Source of the DNA: Gracilaria domingensis
Lineage: Eukaryota; Rhodophyta; Florideophyceae; Gracilariales; Gracilariaceae
Reading direction: 5' to 3'
DNA: 64,000 nt
NCBI GenBank assembly: GCA_022539475.1
Contig: VCMS01000360.1
Coordinates: 1 to 64,000 of the forward strand
In this document: piece by piece, positions 13,641-24,691 of the stretch
Layout: every line of letters starts with the position of its first letter
How positions within the stretch are numbered: position 1 is the first letter of the stretch
The notes under the pieces: generated by a model
What the model saw: only the letters and a program-made list of their open reading frames with translations
Database searches by the model: none
Told to the model about the DNA's origin: nothing
Program-made: the position numbers and the translations under genes

Positions 13641-14240
13641 TTCCCTTTTCTATTCCAAAAATTTATTAGTTCTAGTATACTGCTTATCCAGTATCGGTGG
13701 AATGAGAACCACGAGTCTCTTGTACGAGTGATTCAGTCGTGAGCGCTCCGGTAGCGGTGAGTCTGATTCACGGAAACCCAGGACATCGGGTTCCGGCAGC
13801 CAGTACAAACTGGAATGCTCACGGTGACTGAGCTGGTTCAATCACGCCTGCGCGGAGCATTTTCTCCACTTGAAACTGTTCTTCCTCCCGTGCCTTCGGG
13901 CCTGCCCTATACGGTGTTAGCGATCGGCTTCGTATCTGGCAACAGATCAATCCGTGTTCGGTGGTAGAAACCTCTCCGAGGGATCCATCCCCATTGGTGT
14001 GAACTCACGCAACATTCGCGTAACTTCTCACGGTGTGAATCCGTACGTGACCCAGATCTAACTGTTCTAATTCCTTGAAGGATCGAGTGTGTCAAAACTA
14101 GTAGAAACGTCCTTCCTTTCCGAATCCTTCGGTTGTTAAGCTCCACTGGAGAAGGGATAGGAGGACACCTCCTCCCCTCCTTAGAGGAAGTAGCTGACTT
14201 TGCGGGTTCGAGGAGGCCCAGAACTTCGGCAGCAGAAACC
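13640..14240 (-). mobile_element. Start of reverse transcriptase of the minus-strand Ty3 element
   Basis: A VEKMLRAGVIE block near 13850, preceded by an RIDLLPDTKPI block near 13940, matches the RT N-terminus of the element at 48835 onward. After about 13640 the RT signal is lost. Fossil remains only. Confidence 0.7.
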
Positions 14241-14885
14241 TTAGTAGAATAAGCGCGGTAGGATGCGGGGCAAGGTGCGACAACTTGATTCTTCATAAGA
14301 TACTGAGCCTTCTTTCGAAGTTTGCAACCATAACTGAAAGGGGCGTCCATCAGAGATCTGAACAACACCGTTCGCAACGCGAGCTGAAATTCTCGTACAG
14401 AGACTGGAGTGGTTGAACAACTCGTAACCCACGAGGTGCGGCGAGAAGTCAATACAAACTTGCGAGCCAGGGGTACAAGAAAGGTCGCGCACGCGAAGTT
14501 TGGGAGACTCCTTCGAGAGTGTTGAGTCCTGCAAAGGAGCTGGCAGTGTACTCGTTTCGCTGTCGCCCTTCTTAGAAACGACGAACAATCGGTAAACCGA
14601 ACCATCTTCCATTTCTACTTCACGCATACGCGGCTTGATTGACTCGCCATAACGGTCGCAAAAGTCACATCCCAGGATAACAGGGGCAGCAAGCGTCTTA
14701 GAGACGATGAAATCGAGCTGTGAAACACAGTTGCCGATTCTGATTAGGAACGTGACCATTCCAGCCTTCTTTAGCTGGTTAGTATTAGCTCCGCACGTCC
14801 ATGACGGGTCCTTGACGAACCCGGCAACGGATTTCCGTGGTAACAACGATTCGACAATGAAATTGGGACCGGCACCTGTATTCAA
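14241..14885 (-). mobile_element. Retroviral-type aspartic protease region of the Ty3 element
   Basis: The minus-strand frame begins with an NTGAGPNF segment, the family's D-T/S-G-A active-site block followed by small residues. About 60 residues later comes a PVILGCDFCDRYG segment, matching the second conserved hydrophobic-Gly block (ILG, then a Asp-Phe/Leu pair) of Ty3-type proteases. Position between gag and RT is as expected for this family, where the protease cleaves the Gag-Pol polyprotein inside the virus-like particle. Confidence 0.7.
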
Positions 14886-15791
14886 TATGACAGATGTCGC
14901 ACCATATATGGGTGAATAGCCGAGATCTGCAAAAACCTTTAGTTCCTCTTAGCCATCACCATGACTCGGTCCGGGATCCGGTTGTTCCTAACCGTATCCA
15001 CGGGCACGCAACACACAACGGTGGCAGAGCCACGTCTAGGTTGGTGTTTCTTGAAAAGATTGTGACCGGGGAGCGAGGCGGCGACGCCTCGGCGCTCGGG
15101 CCTCACATTGGGCCTCTCTCATCGGAGACTCCCGAACTCAGTTTACCTGAGCTCCATCCGTTCTAACGGGAACGGCGTCCTGTGCTCCAGGATCCGCGAG
15201 GATTCCTGAGGAACTGCAGTAGGACTACCCGAGCAGCGGTTGCCGCTACGGCTTAGCCGATGAATACTTACCTGGGGAGAACCAGAGTTCGCATCTCAGC
15301 AATTTCTGCAGCCGAAGTCCTTCGTGGAATTCTGTCTTAGCACGCAGATACGCGGTACGGGCACTACCGCCTTTCTTCCTGAGTCAGTGACTCGTAATTC
15401 ACCACTACTTTGGGCATTTCCTCAACGTGAGGCTGCGTTTGGCGCTGCATGCCCATAGCTGTAGCAAGTATAACAGATCAACTTCGGGGTTCTCTTTCCG
15501 ACGCTTCGTGGGTCTTGCACCTTCACCGTCGCGGGTGTACCCAACCAGTTCGCTGGTAGCGGCTACCGGCGTAGGGTATCTGCGCGGCTCGAACACGAGG
15601 GCGGTCTGCATAAAGCAGTTGGTGTCCGTCACCATGGAGCCTTCGGTCGTGGACGGCAACTCCATAGTCGGACTGAGACTAGGTTCTCCTGTGCAAAGTG
15701 CACGTTATCCACTTCGTGGCCCAGATATCCTGCTGAAGCAGTGAAACCGAGATGGCGCTCCTTCGATATGAAGCGCCTTGGATGGAACCCG

Positions 15792-17198
15792 CTATCCGGA
15801 GCGAGCACGCAACGCATCACCTTCCGCTTTCGCGTATTGCACGAGCTCAAGATACGTAATCTTCCTCTTGTCCTCCCGTCGTTGGGCGACTAGAGTGCGA
15901 ATGGCCGGACTCAATCTGTTGATCAGCAGCGTACAACGTTCATTAGCGGGATAAACATTGCCACAACGGTGGAAAGCCTTATTCAGACGAGCTGAGAATT
16001 CGGTTTCCGATTCCTTCGGGCGTTGCTTCGTTTCCCGCAGCGCGGAAACGGCTTCCACAATGGCGCCATTAGTCGCGTACGAACGGAGTAGATACTGTAC
16101 GGCTTCGAGCCCACAGGTGACCCCTCCTTCAGAGGCTCGAGTGGAACCTCTTACAGAGTTGAATTGATCTTCTGCGAGGCCTCGTAGGAAGTACGGCAGG
16201 GCGACGTAAGCCTGACTTTCACTCATTCCGAGGATGTCTGCTTCCGCGACAAAGCATGAGAGAAAATCCAGCACTTGGAAAGGATCTTCCCCAGTAAATA
16301 GCTGGTTGCGAAAGTACAGTGCTATCCTTTTGATGCAGTCCTTGACTTTTCCCGTACCCCGGGGTGTCCGATTCAAACTAGAATCTTCCAAGCGCTAGCA
16401 CCGATAAGACAAAAGCTTCTTGAACAAGGGATTGGTTGGCTCCAGTTCCTTCACAGCTGAATGCTTCCTCTCCTTCTTTCGGGTGTGGATCTCACCATAA
16501 GTCGGTATTGAACGGCGCGTCCGCGATGAACGAGCACGGCGTCCTCCGTCTATTGATGAGTCCGATGAGGACGACTCCACAGAGCGATTTGAATTCAACG
16601 ATGACCGGGACGAGTCCGAGTCATAGTCTTGGTGTTCCCTCTTCCTTGATTGGGGTTTCCCGGACTTCCGGTTACCAGCGCGAGGCGAAGTCACTGCAGT
16701 TGCGTGGGTAGCTGGCTCATCCGCGAGGATGGTAGCCTCCAACGTCTCAAGACGGCCGAATATCCGATTGAACTTCGTATCCACCTCTTCGGTAAAACCG
16801 AAGTAGCCTCAAAGAACCTCAAGTAGATAGTTAACATCCTTCCGAACAATACTTAATACCTCTGATACATCCTCGTCCGAGGCGGCGTCAACCTTCAAAC
16901 GAAGTGTATTGACCTCGCTGAGGAGAGCAGCATGAGAAATCCTCATGACCGCCGTTTGAGCCTCAAGGGTTCGAACTTGAGCCTCTAACTTCACAACGAG
17001 CGCATCACTCACCACAACAGCGGACGTTGAAGGCCCAGCTATTGGGGTGTCTAACGACTTGGGTGCTGACTTCCGGATTCCGGACCTTCCATTCGATCCC
17101 ACCGGAGGTTCCGGGACGGACTGCGGTCGCGGAGGTAATTCCGAACCAACTGATCGCGCCTTAGACGGACTAGACTTCTTGCCTGAGCCCATCGTCAC
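15792..17198 (-). mobile_element. Gag region of the Ty3 element
   Basis: The minus-strand frame at 15792-16391 (about 199 codons) is helical in composition. It contains an ALPYFLRGLAEDQF-like block and an ESETEFSARLNKAF-like block, as seen in the retrotransposon Gag capsid domain (family pattern: a short helix ending in a large hydrophobic/Trp, then an ESVxxYxxRF stretch). Upstream, 16395-17198 encodes a Ser/Arg/Lys-rich leader and a predicted coiled coil (about 16830-16990). The first ATG (17198) lies about 40 bp inside the inner LTR edge, so I take it as the gag start. No CCHC knuckle was recognised. Confidence 0.65.
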
Positions 17199-17239
17199 TG
17201 ACGAGAACGAGAGAAAGCCCGAACCTGCTGGATATCAGC

Positions 17240-18531
17240 TGACAAACAGATAAAATAACCTTGTATAAGTGTTCCATCTCCACAATAGTGAGTTGCAGGC
17301 ACAATAGAAACCACCGTACCGACGGGAATCGCACACTACGGAAATAAGAGAGTTCTATCGGCACAGCCGGGACAAGATTTTTCTGGGACAAACAACCACC
17401 GTACCGACGAGAATCTCACACTACGGGAATAGGGTAGACGTTTCAGCGGAAAAACCTTATCCGGGCAGTAACTCTTGCGGAAAACAACACAACAAACCAC
17501 ACCAGAGTTGGGAGGAAGTCACAGTCCGATGACTACGAAAAGTGGTCCTCCCATTCAATTGTGCGTTCTACACTTCCACAACGGAATGAATCCAACACGA
17601 CGTCGAATTGTCGGAAACAATCCAGGAAACCTGTAAACTTCAGAGTCACCCACGACAGCGAGTCGGAAGCCCTTTGTACAGGCTCGACTTCTAAGTCGGG
17701 AAACCAAAATGTGGTGCAAAACCCCGCAAAGGGAGAAGACACGAAAGGCGTTCGGGACCTTCCCTCGAAGAGGTGAGCACAGCAGATAGAGCGCTCCCAG
17801 GAATGGAGCAACGAGTCGGGTGTAAGCCGAGATCAAACCGTCACGACGGGCGTAGGGAGCTCAAGAGAGTCGGCCTAGAAGTCGGAGGATGTTGTGTAGA
17901 CAACGGCGATGCCGGGCGTGAAGTGTGACGAGACAGACACACACACACTGATGTGGCATGGGCCGCGACGAGCGGGGCGAGCCACCAGATCAACAAAAGG
18001 GGGCAGAAAGAAACACCGGCACACGGATCGTGCGTACCTGTTAAACAGTGACACAAACAAGAATAACAAGTAAAACAATACACACAATAGTGGCGGAAAG
18101 CTTCACAAGGAAGATGACTAGTCCCTCACCAGGTAGTGACTCTCCGCGAGAAGGCTATCACGCACCAAGGGTTCCTGAGTCAGAGCCAACACTTGCTTGG
18201 TGCGTTTACTTGCCCAGTGTGAGTCGAGCTCACCTACCTAAGTAGGGTGGCCGAACCCACTGTCAGGGTGAAAATTAGTAGAATATTCTAAATATCTAAA
18301 ACGTTAGAAATAATACTAATTCTCCCTATGAATGGGCCTGGCAAGCACTACACGTGTGTGAAGAATCCTGCAAAGCTGTGTACACGACCGTGACCAATTC
18401 CCATTGTGACCATTCCCAAGTAATTGGCGAATCCGCGTACAACTCATAAAGAGCTACACCTCACCTTCGTACCGGAGAGATTAGTATAAGTCGCAAAGGC
18501 GACGAACTTCCGCGAAACGCGTTGCTCTACA
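17240..18531 (-). repeat. 5' LTR of the minus-strand Ty3 element
   Basis: The outer edge is set at 18531, where the minus strand reads TGTAGAGCAACGC, the same 13 bases that begin the 3' LTR of chromovirus A at 55333. Further shared blocks include GTCGTGACGG (17845 area) and TTACACCCG (17820 area). The inner edge near 17240 (minus strand TTTGTCA just before gag) is approximate. Inside it a 38-bp segment is repeated 85 bp apart (17308 and 17393), differing at a few bases. No convincing tRNA-type primer site was seen. Confidence 0.65.
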
Positions 18532-18650
18532 ATCTTCGCCAACTTTGGTCTTTATTCAGTTGAGGAGATACTTTCTATTGCGTGCAATCGCGTTGAATCG
18601 TTCATATTATCGTTTGATAGAAGGTTCTTCGTGCCGTGTTTCACAATATG

Positions 18651-19022
18651 AATTCTACTCCTTTGGATGCATTGCGTAGCGTGGCTGCTGACAGCGCTCC
18701 TGCTCAGAACATGGAACGGAGCATGTCCATTCCCACCAGGATTGATTCGCGCCACAATGATAAGCATGGAGTGGCGGGGAAAGGTTCACAGCGCAACATG
18801 AGAGAGATATTGAACAGAAAGTTTGCAGAGATGCAGAGTCGAGAGTACGACGCAATGAAGCCTCTCTCGGAAGAGTTTGTGACGTCAGTCATGAGAACTA
18901 TACGGGAGCACGTGTATAACGTCCGTCACATTGAGGAAGTTGGAACTCTTACATATCACAAACTTCAAAGGGACCATTCCTCGATTCTTGTGGAGCTTCG
19001 CCTCAAGATTGAGAAACAATAG
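18651..19022 (+). CDS. Unknown small protein, probably a transposon accessory or decayed gene
   Basis: An open frame of 123 codons from ATG 18651 to TAG 19020-19022. The product is polar and helical: a Ser-rich N-terminus (residues 1-50) followed by a charged helical part containing REILNRKFAEMQSREYD and TIREHVYNVRHIEEV. Codon use looks protein-like. I recognise no family. Past the stop, the same and then a neighbouring frame stay open to about 19240 with similar composition, so this may be the front of a longer gene now broken. It points toward the minus-strand Mutator-like transposase, a convergent layout that would suit a two-gene element, but this is inference. Confidence 0.4.
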   Translation, partial: NSTPLDALRSVAADSAPAQNMERSMSIPTRIDSRHNDKHGVAGKGSQRNMREILNRKFAEMQSREYDAMKPLSEEFVTSVMRTIREHVYNVRHIEEVGTLTYHKLQRDHSSILVELRLKIEKQ

Positions 19023-20127
19023 AGGATCCTTCGCTACGCTGAAGGACAATGGGCCGTGAACATGGAGATTAAAGAAACATTGCGTTGGGACAGAAAGTAC
19101 ACTGGGCCCAGATGCCAGCATTAAAAATCCCGGTTCGCTCAACGTGCACAGACCTAGGTCCTCGTCCCCGATTCCTCACCAACAAAAGATGTCCCAGCAG
19201 ACACTGTCCCTGCCTCTGTGGGTTATTCGAATCCCTAGTCTCACCCATTGACGAATGATGCAAATACATATCGTGAATGGGAAGGCAGTGTTATTGGGCA
19301 GCCTGTTACCGACGCCACGACATCTGTCTCAAATAGCAACAGAAGACATACTTACATTCCACTTACCGACGACGAAAACGAGATAATGCCTGGAAGAGCT
19401 TCTCAGGATATAGGCCGCATTACGTCCATTTCCAGAACAACAGTTAGTGTCATGTTTCTCGGATCTTCATGCGTGTGCATGCACGGGATTCAGCCCGATC
19501 CGAGGCTGGAAGGTAGATCCAGATCACAGATAGGAAGTGTGGTTTGCAGACGGCTCCGTCAGTTAGGATTGAATAGTACTTCGATGCGCCCACGAGGTTC
19601 GATTTCAAAAAGAAACGCAGGCCGAGGGTGATTGAAGCTTCCATCAATTGGCAGAAACGTTCCTCGGATATGGTTCTGATTTCCGAAGAAAGTTCATACT
19701 TCCTGTGTATCAACTTCTCTCCAACTTCAAATTGTAGTTAGATATAGGCCCTTTAACTATATTGTAATCTGGTGTGAATTCATGTTGAAAGTATCATAGT
19801 TTCAACTGCACGTACCTTAACTTTTAAACAACAAACTATGCTTTCTTGTTACAAAATTAGGTCTGCTTCTGGAATCTCAGGTGAGTAAGAGACGCATATC
19901 GCAACATAATTCGGTGAAGCTGACATCCTCGGGCTGTGATCTGATGGCGGTGAGATAGAAACTGAAACGCATTAAAACGGAACAGAGAAAGACCAGATGT
20001 GTACAGATGTACCATCATTTCGTGGTATGTTTCTTGCGGCGCTGCTGAAGCAATTCCCCATCGTTTACCTCAGGTTCAGTATGTGGTGGACAGTCCAATT
20101 TGCAGCGTCCCTGCTCCAGTACGGGTG
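19023..20127. other. Decayed tail between unknown gene and Mutator-like transposase
   Basis: The plus frame 19248-19631 (127 codons) and the minus frame 19450-19713 both have protein-like stretches without a family. They could be remains of the unknown gene upstream or of the transposase C-terminus. 19730-20120 holds nothing I recognise. Confidence 0.35.
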
Positions 20128-22256
20128 TCATAGATCTCCAATAGAGGTCCTTTGTGGCAAAATAGATCGAAGTTGGGGGAATCGCTCACATATATCGTTG
20201 AAGACGACGATGACTCGGGTCATGTGAACACATGGGATACCCCACGTTGTCATTGTTCTGCAAGTACAGGTCCGTCTTATCCTGTCTGTCGCACTGTTCC
20301 TTCTAATAAGGCATACATTGAAAGACACAGTTGCGTCAGAGGGATGCTCTTGTGGAGTTTTTTGTGGAGGTTCTCGGGGAGATTCGTGCAGAATGTGTGC
20401 TGTGAGAGCTTCTTGGCGAGCTTCTTGTGGAGGTTCTGGGGGGGGGGGGATTGTTTGGCGAGGTTGTGGGAGAGGTTCTTGCTGCAATGGTTGTATTGAA
20501 GAAGAAGCTTGTGAGCTTGAGGAAATTGGACATAGAACGGGCTTTGACAAGGTGAGAATTACAAAAAGTCGTGCGGAGAATATATCCATATCATCACTTT
20601 GACAGTGGATGTCGGGTATCGAATCACGTGAGGTATGCACCACAGCATTGGTGACTTTGTACTGTGAGGAGTACCTTAGGCTGATGTGAAGGAATTTGTT
20701 CAGGCTGTATGAGGTGAAGCTCTGAACAAGCCTGTTCGCTGACTCGACGGTTATCAGAATTCCGGATGTGAGAAGCCTGCTACGTAACGCTGTGTCGCCC
20801 TTAGTGGCCTTCTGATTGCGTTCCATCTGCGCGCGTTGTGTAACTCCCTGCATAATTATTGGAACCCCCGAGAACGCAATGTGGTTCTGAATAACGTATT
20901 CGCGGTATGTCGCATGGGATGATTCAGAGTACCCACTTCCTTGAAAGAAGAATCGGGCAGCTAGTTCCAGATCTTTAAAACATCGGATTACCATCGATGA
21001 GTTCTCGTGGTATAGTGTCTTGTACCATTTTGGTGGGATCTGGGAGAAAGAAGTGAAGTACTTCTGTTGAAACTGAGTCCTTCTCCTATGAAAAGAACCA
21101 ATTGGTCGGCTGTTACGCAGCTGGAACAAATCCTCTCCCATTTGAGCACCCCACGAAGCTCGATTAATTTGCTTGCACCACCTTTCCACGTTGGGTCCTT
21201 AGTTTTTGTTGAGGTGCCATTCATCCAACTGGATATAGGACATTGGGAACACTAATCGTATAGCAGGGACTAGTGGCATGCACTGATCGATCGCAAAGGA
21301 GCTCGGGGATATCCGCATACACTCTCTGAAGCGCTCCAGGATCCATGTGAAGCTCTCATGTGTCTCATTGGCTATGTATCCCATGAAGTACATAGTGAGT
21401 GAGCCATTATTTTCGCTCCCGTTTATGCTTATCAGTGGGAGCTTGAAGCGATTGGCTACGGATTTGCAGTCAACGGAGACGCCTGGTACAATCCCGTACC
21501 TTTCGTAATCGGTGCACCATTCATCTGAACACCACGATACATATTCAAGACCGTCATCGCCTCTAGATATATAGTACACTTTGTGCTTCGGATTCTGGGA
21601 CTGTACAGATATTATATTCTGGTAAAGTCTCATACACTCCTGATCCTTCGGATGTCTCGATTCCCCGATGTATCTGAAACGTCGCCGAAATGAAGCTTTG
21701 TCTATCCTCACATCATACTAGCTTTCGATGAGAGTGAGCACAGTGTTATACCTCAAGTTAAGGTTATGATGCAAGTGCTCCGCTTCACGCTCCATCTGCG
21801 GTGAGAGCTTGCTTTGAAGGGGGCTCTTCGAAGCATGGTGGTTGTGATACGACTTAGAGAAGTCCGGAGAGTATATGTGTGCTGTGGTACTGGTTTCGGA
21901 GACTTTCACTCGACGAAGTTTAAAACTGTACCTACATTTGTATCGTCAACGCTCACCAATGAGCATTTTAGATACCCCCAAACGAGAACCTGTCTTCCAT
22001 TCTCCTTGTCAAACTTAGAATCACGGATCAAGAGATTATAACCAAAGTATTGTCCAATGTACTGCAAATGTTTGAGTACATCCTTTTCCTTCGACGCATA
22101 AATTTGTTTCAAATAGGCGAGAAAAGCACGTTTCACGCACTCTTCTTCCGTAAGTTCTTCCAGTGTGCTCGAACTATCGGACTGACAAATGTTACCCCTC
22201 ACCCTGGACCTGTCACTTCCAACCTGCGAAGTCTCGTCCATTGCATCTACTTTCAC
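20128..22256 (-). pseudogene. Mutator-like (MULE) transposase with SWIM finger, frame broken
   Basis: Three successive minus-strand frames make up a MULE transposase. 22256-21906 is an acidic N-terminal piece of unknown function. 21711-21199 is the MULE catalytic core: a SVDCKSVANRFKLPLISIN segment (family pattern Asp, then ...NRF/Y-hydrophobic-PL...), an ANETHESFTWILERF segment (family NETEESYxWLLExF, with the conserved Glu), then AIDQ and a VFP...WHLNKN segment (family AIxxVFPxxxxxLCxWHxxKN). 21189-20128 ends with a SWIM-type zinc finger, CTCRTMTTWGIPCVH (C-x-C-x9-C-x-H). A Pro/Ser/Gln-rich linker lies between core and finger, around 20400-20530. The breaks between the three frames, near 21195 and 21715-21900, indicate frameshifts or introns. 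The protein would cut and paste its own DNA in the nucleus. Confidence 0.85.
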
Positions 22257-22269
22257 ACGCTCTAAAGAA

Positions 22270-22860
22270 CAATTAAAACTCTTTCTGTTGGGAACACTGG
22301 GAAAAAAGTTAGGAGATTGACGTCAACAACAGTTGTGACGGTTTTCATTTTACCTCAATGCGTTTGGCATCTGTATGCTCCTGTACCTCCACAGCTCCAA
22401 TCGTAGGAGCTGCTTCTATCGGAGGTGCGGTTATGGGAGGTGCCGCTATGGTAGGTGCAGATGTGAGAGCTTCTGTCGGAGGTGCAGCTACGGGTGGTGC
22501 AACTGTGGGAGCTGCAGCTGTAGAAGCTGCTTCTGTCGGAGGTGCAACTGCCGGAGCTCCAGATGTGAGAGCCGCAACTGTTGGAGATCCAGCTGTGAGA
22601 GCTGCTGCTAGGAGAACTGCAGCTGTGAGAGCTGCTGCTGTGAGAGCTGCTGCTGTGAGAGCTGCTGCTGTGGGAGTTGCATCGGTGGGAGCTGCATCGG
22701 TGGGAGGTTCAGCTACGGGAGCGGCATCAGTGAAAGCTGCATGAGTGGGAGCTTCAGCTATGGTAGCGGCAGCAGCGGTTATGGGTGGTGCAGTTGTCGG
22801 AAGTGCAGTTGTTAGTGCTGCAGTTTGGCAGGCTGACGCAATGGAGGCAGCGGACGGAAC
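22270..22860 (-). repeat. Degenerate GAGCTGCTGCTGTG tandem repeat, open on both strands
   Basis: A run of 15-18-bp units around GGAGCTGCTGCTGTGA spans about 22390-22860 and is most regular at 22590-22690. On the minus strand it reads as a Pro/Thr/Ala-rich chain with units like AALTA and APTDA, in line with the MULE transposase. On the plus strand it reads as an Ala/Val/Gly/Arg chain (22358-22744). The minus reading as a low-complexity linker of the transposase is more likely, because gene remains lie on both sides in that direction. Confidence 0.6.
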
Positions 22861-22862
22861 CT

Positions 22863-23069
22863 CTAGTACGTAGCTCTCATTCGATGATATGATATGTACA
22901 CCAGATCCTGCACATGTCTGTTGTGGAGCACAAGAACCTCACTTTGGGCATACCACTCTCTTCGTGGCATGAACATCGTCACTCTTTCCGGTACGAACCC
23001 GACCAGGAGGCCTTCTTTCTCTGTGTGGACATATGATCGATATCCTTCGCTGTTCTTCAATCCTTTCAA
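22863..23069 (-). pseudogene. Probable MULE protein segment upstream of the low-complexity linker
   Basis: A 68-codon minus frame with ordinary globular composition (Tyr, Val, Met, Arg; no low complexity). It ends in a TAG at the edge of the Pro/Thr/Ala linker and adjoins an LTR relic on its other side. I recognise no domain. Its position between two pieces of MULE gene on the same strand is the only hint of identity. Confidence 0.35.
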
Positions 23070-23099
23070 ATATCCTCCAGAATTTGTGAAGAAAGTTGG

Positions 23100-23920
23100 T
23101 CAGAGACTGTGGTGCAATCCCACGAGTGGGCAAACAAGAGCCGCGTCGCGGAAAACGCACCGACAGGGTGTTCGAGCCCCGCTCCCTATAGGGGTAGGGA
23201 CGGTGGTAGAACCCTCCGGTAGGGCTGACACAGGCCGGGTGTAAATCCGGGCAGCCCCGTCCTGGGCGTGCAGCCGGAGGTTGGGGTGGGTAGAATCGGC
23301 GTAGAATCCGGGAAATTCCGGCGAGCCACGGCGAGTAGGGATATCCAGGCCAACGGTGTTCCGCAAAACAGACAGCGAACGAGCCGCGTGGCGGTGCACT
23401 GACTCGTTAGATCAAGAAATATTCCCAGACAATGTGGGTCAAACCTGTATAACAGGGCAGAGTGATAGGAGCCGTATGACGGAAATAATAACAATAAAAC
23501 AACAGAAAAGATGCCGTAACGACGGACTAGAACTCCTCAGTGGTAGAGGTCGGATGACTAGCCCGGAATTGTGGCGGCTTGCCCGATTAGGAACGAAGAC
23601 CGTTCACAAGCGGCAAGAAAGTCAGAGCCAGAAGCCTCCTTTAGGTTTACTTCCGGTACAGTGGCGCCAATTGCCGCCACCTATATAGGGCACTTGAAAA
23701 TATCGACTAGAAATATCTAACTATCCGGCGCTGCCGGCCAACATCCTACACGTGTGAACCCTTGGCAGGCTTGCCACGGCGCACCCGGCACCGGGCCAAC
23801 TCAGCACACGTGTACAGAGACACTACCCTTCCTAGGCATACCACAAAATGGGGCCATCACTACAGTAACCTCTCATAACATGAGGTGTCGAAGCCGGTAA
23901 CGGATCAACGAACTATTAAA
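23100..23920 (-). repeat. Solo-LTR-like relic of the Ty3 lineage
   Basis: Blocks shared with the LTR at 17240-18531, in the same order and orientation, are a GGGTGTAA block (23235 area, versus 17820), GATGACTAG (23553, versus 18113) and an AAATATCTAA...CTACACGTGT pair (23710-23755, versus 18288-18355). No coding part of an LTR element accompanies it. The ends are approximate. It sits between minus-strand MULE segments at 22863-23069 and 23916-24691, so it most likely inserted into that transposon. Confidence 0.55.
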
Positions 23921-24691
23921 AACACCTCGGTGCATCCCCACAAAGGGCGTTTTGCTCTACAGAGACCATCTCAAAGTCTTCATTTTCAGAATCTACGACG
24001 ACGACAGGCTTTCTAGACTGCCTAATACTGCGCTCTCGGTCTCGATGAATTGAGCTCTCGTTCGCCTCAGTAGATGTCTTCAGCGACGCCGGCGTAAAGT
24101 GAACAAATGAAATTCGCACTCCTGGTGGGCACTTCTTCATTATCGCGGTTTTCACAGCTAGTACCCGTTTTTCCTTGCTACTTCGCGCGAACCAGCAGAC
24201 ATTCGCTCATGGTTGTGCAATCCTGTACCGGATACCATCCATCCTTTCCCGTCCTTTAGCGCTTTTGCCGTGAAAGCCCCCTTACAACCGTAGCCAGCAG
24301 GCGGCTTCTTATACTTCAGACAACATAGCTTCACATTTAAGTGATGCTTTCGTGAACGTGCCACAGCTTTACAGAACTACACACCATACGCATATCCCTC
24401 TTGTTCGCATAGTTTGGCCACATAATTCGGCAGATTGTATATGATTCTGCGTGTTTCGTCATGATTATGATCCACAAGTCTTCCGCTACCAGTATTATCT
24501 GCTCCTTCGTCCATTGCTACCGCTCCTTCTGCATCGCTTCTTGGAGGGTGTGCAGCCTGCGCAGCCTGCGCATCACGACTCAAGCACACATCTGTGCTAT
24601 GTCGAGCAACAAAAAATCGCTCGCGACGACTCATTTGTATCCGGTCAACAACGAAAACATTCGACACAGATTTAATGTGAGTCACTGACAT
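23916..24691 (-). pseudogene. N-terminal FAR1/WRKY-GCM1-like zinc-binding part of a MULE transposase
   Basis: The minus frame 24364-24158 contains a CCLKYKKPPAGYGCKGAF segment, then KGWMVSGTGLHNHE. This matches the FAR1-type DNA-binding fold of MULE transposases (family pattern C-x(n)-C-x-A...-W-x-V...-HNH). Upstream, 24691-24377 has an acidic, His/Asp-rich leader; downstream, 24155-23916 has a basic and acidic linker. The three frames are separated by stops and are not collinear, so the gene is broken. In MULEs this domain is N-terminal to the catalytic core, so by order and strand this is probably the front of the gene at 20128-22256. Confidence 0.65.

Larger units (their letters stand above)
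13640..18531 (-). mobile_element. Ty3/gypsy-type LTR retrotransposon, 5' half
   Basis: Read on the minus strand the order is LTR (18531 to about 17240), gag region (17198-15792), protease (about 14885-14240) and the start of reverse transcriptase (about 14000-13640). The RT start resembles that of chromovirus A at 48835: both carry a HRTRIDLLP/EHRIDLLP block followed by VEKMLRAGVIE. Both LTRs share blocks as well, so the two elements belong to one lineage. The element is broken, with several breaks, and of intermediate age. No second LTR was found on the low-coordinate side. Confidence 0.8.

Noticed and set aside
16550-16575. Hammerhead-ribozyme-like core (TTGATGAGTCCGATGAGGAC) on the plus strand
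   Set aside because: The stem II part fits well, but the first core base is T instead of C and the GAAAC block is replaced by GACTCC, so the catalytic core is not there. The sequence is also the antisense of the Ser/Asp-rich part of a gag region.
23090-23190. Possible tRNA B-box (GTTCGAGCCCC)
   Set aside because: Lies in LTR-related sequence and lacks the other arms.
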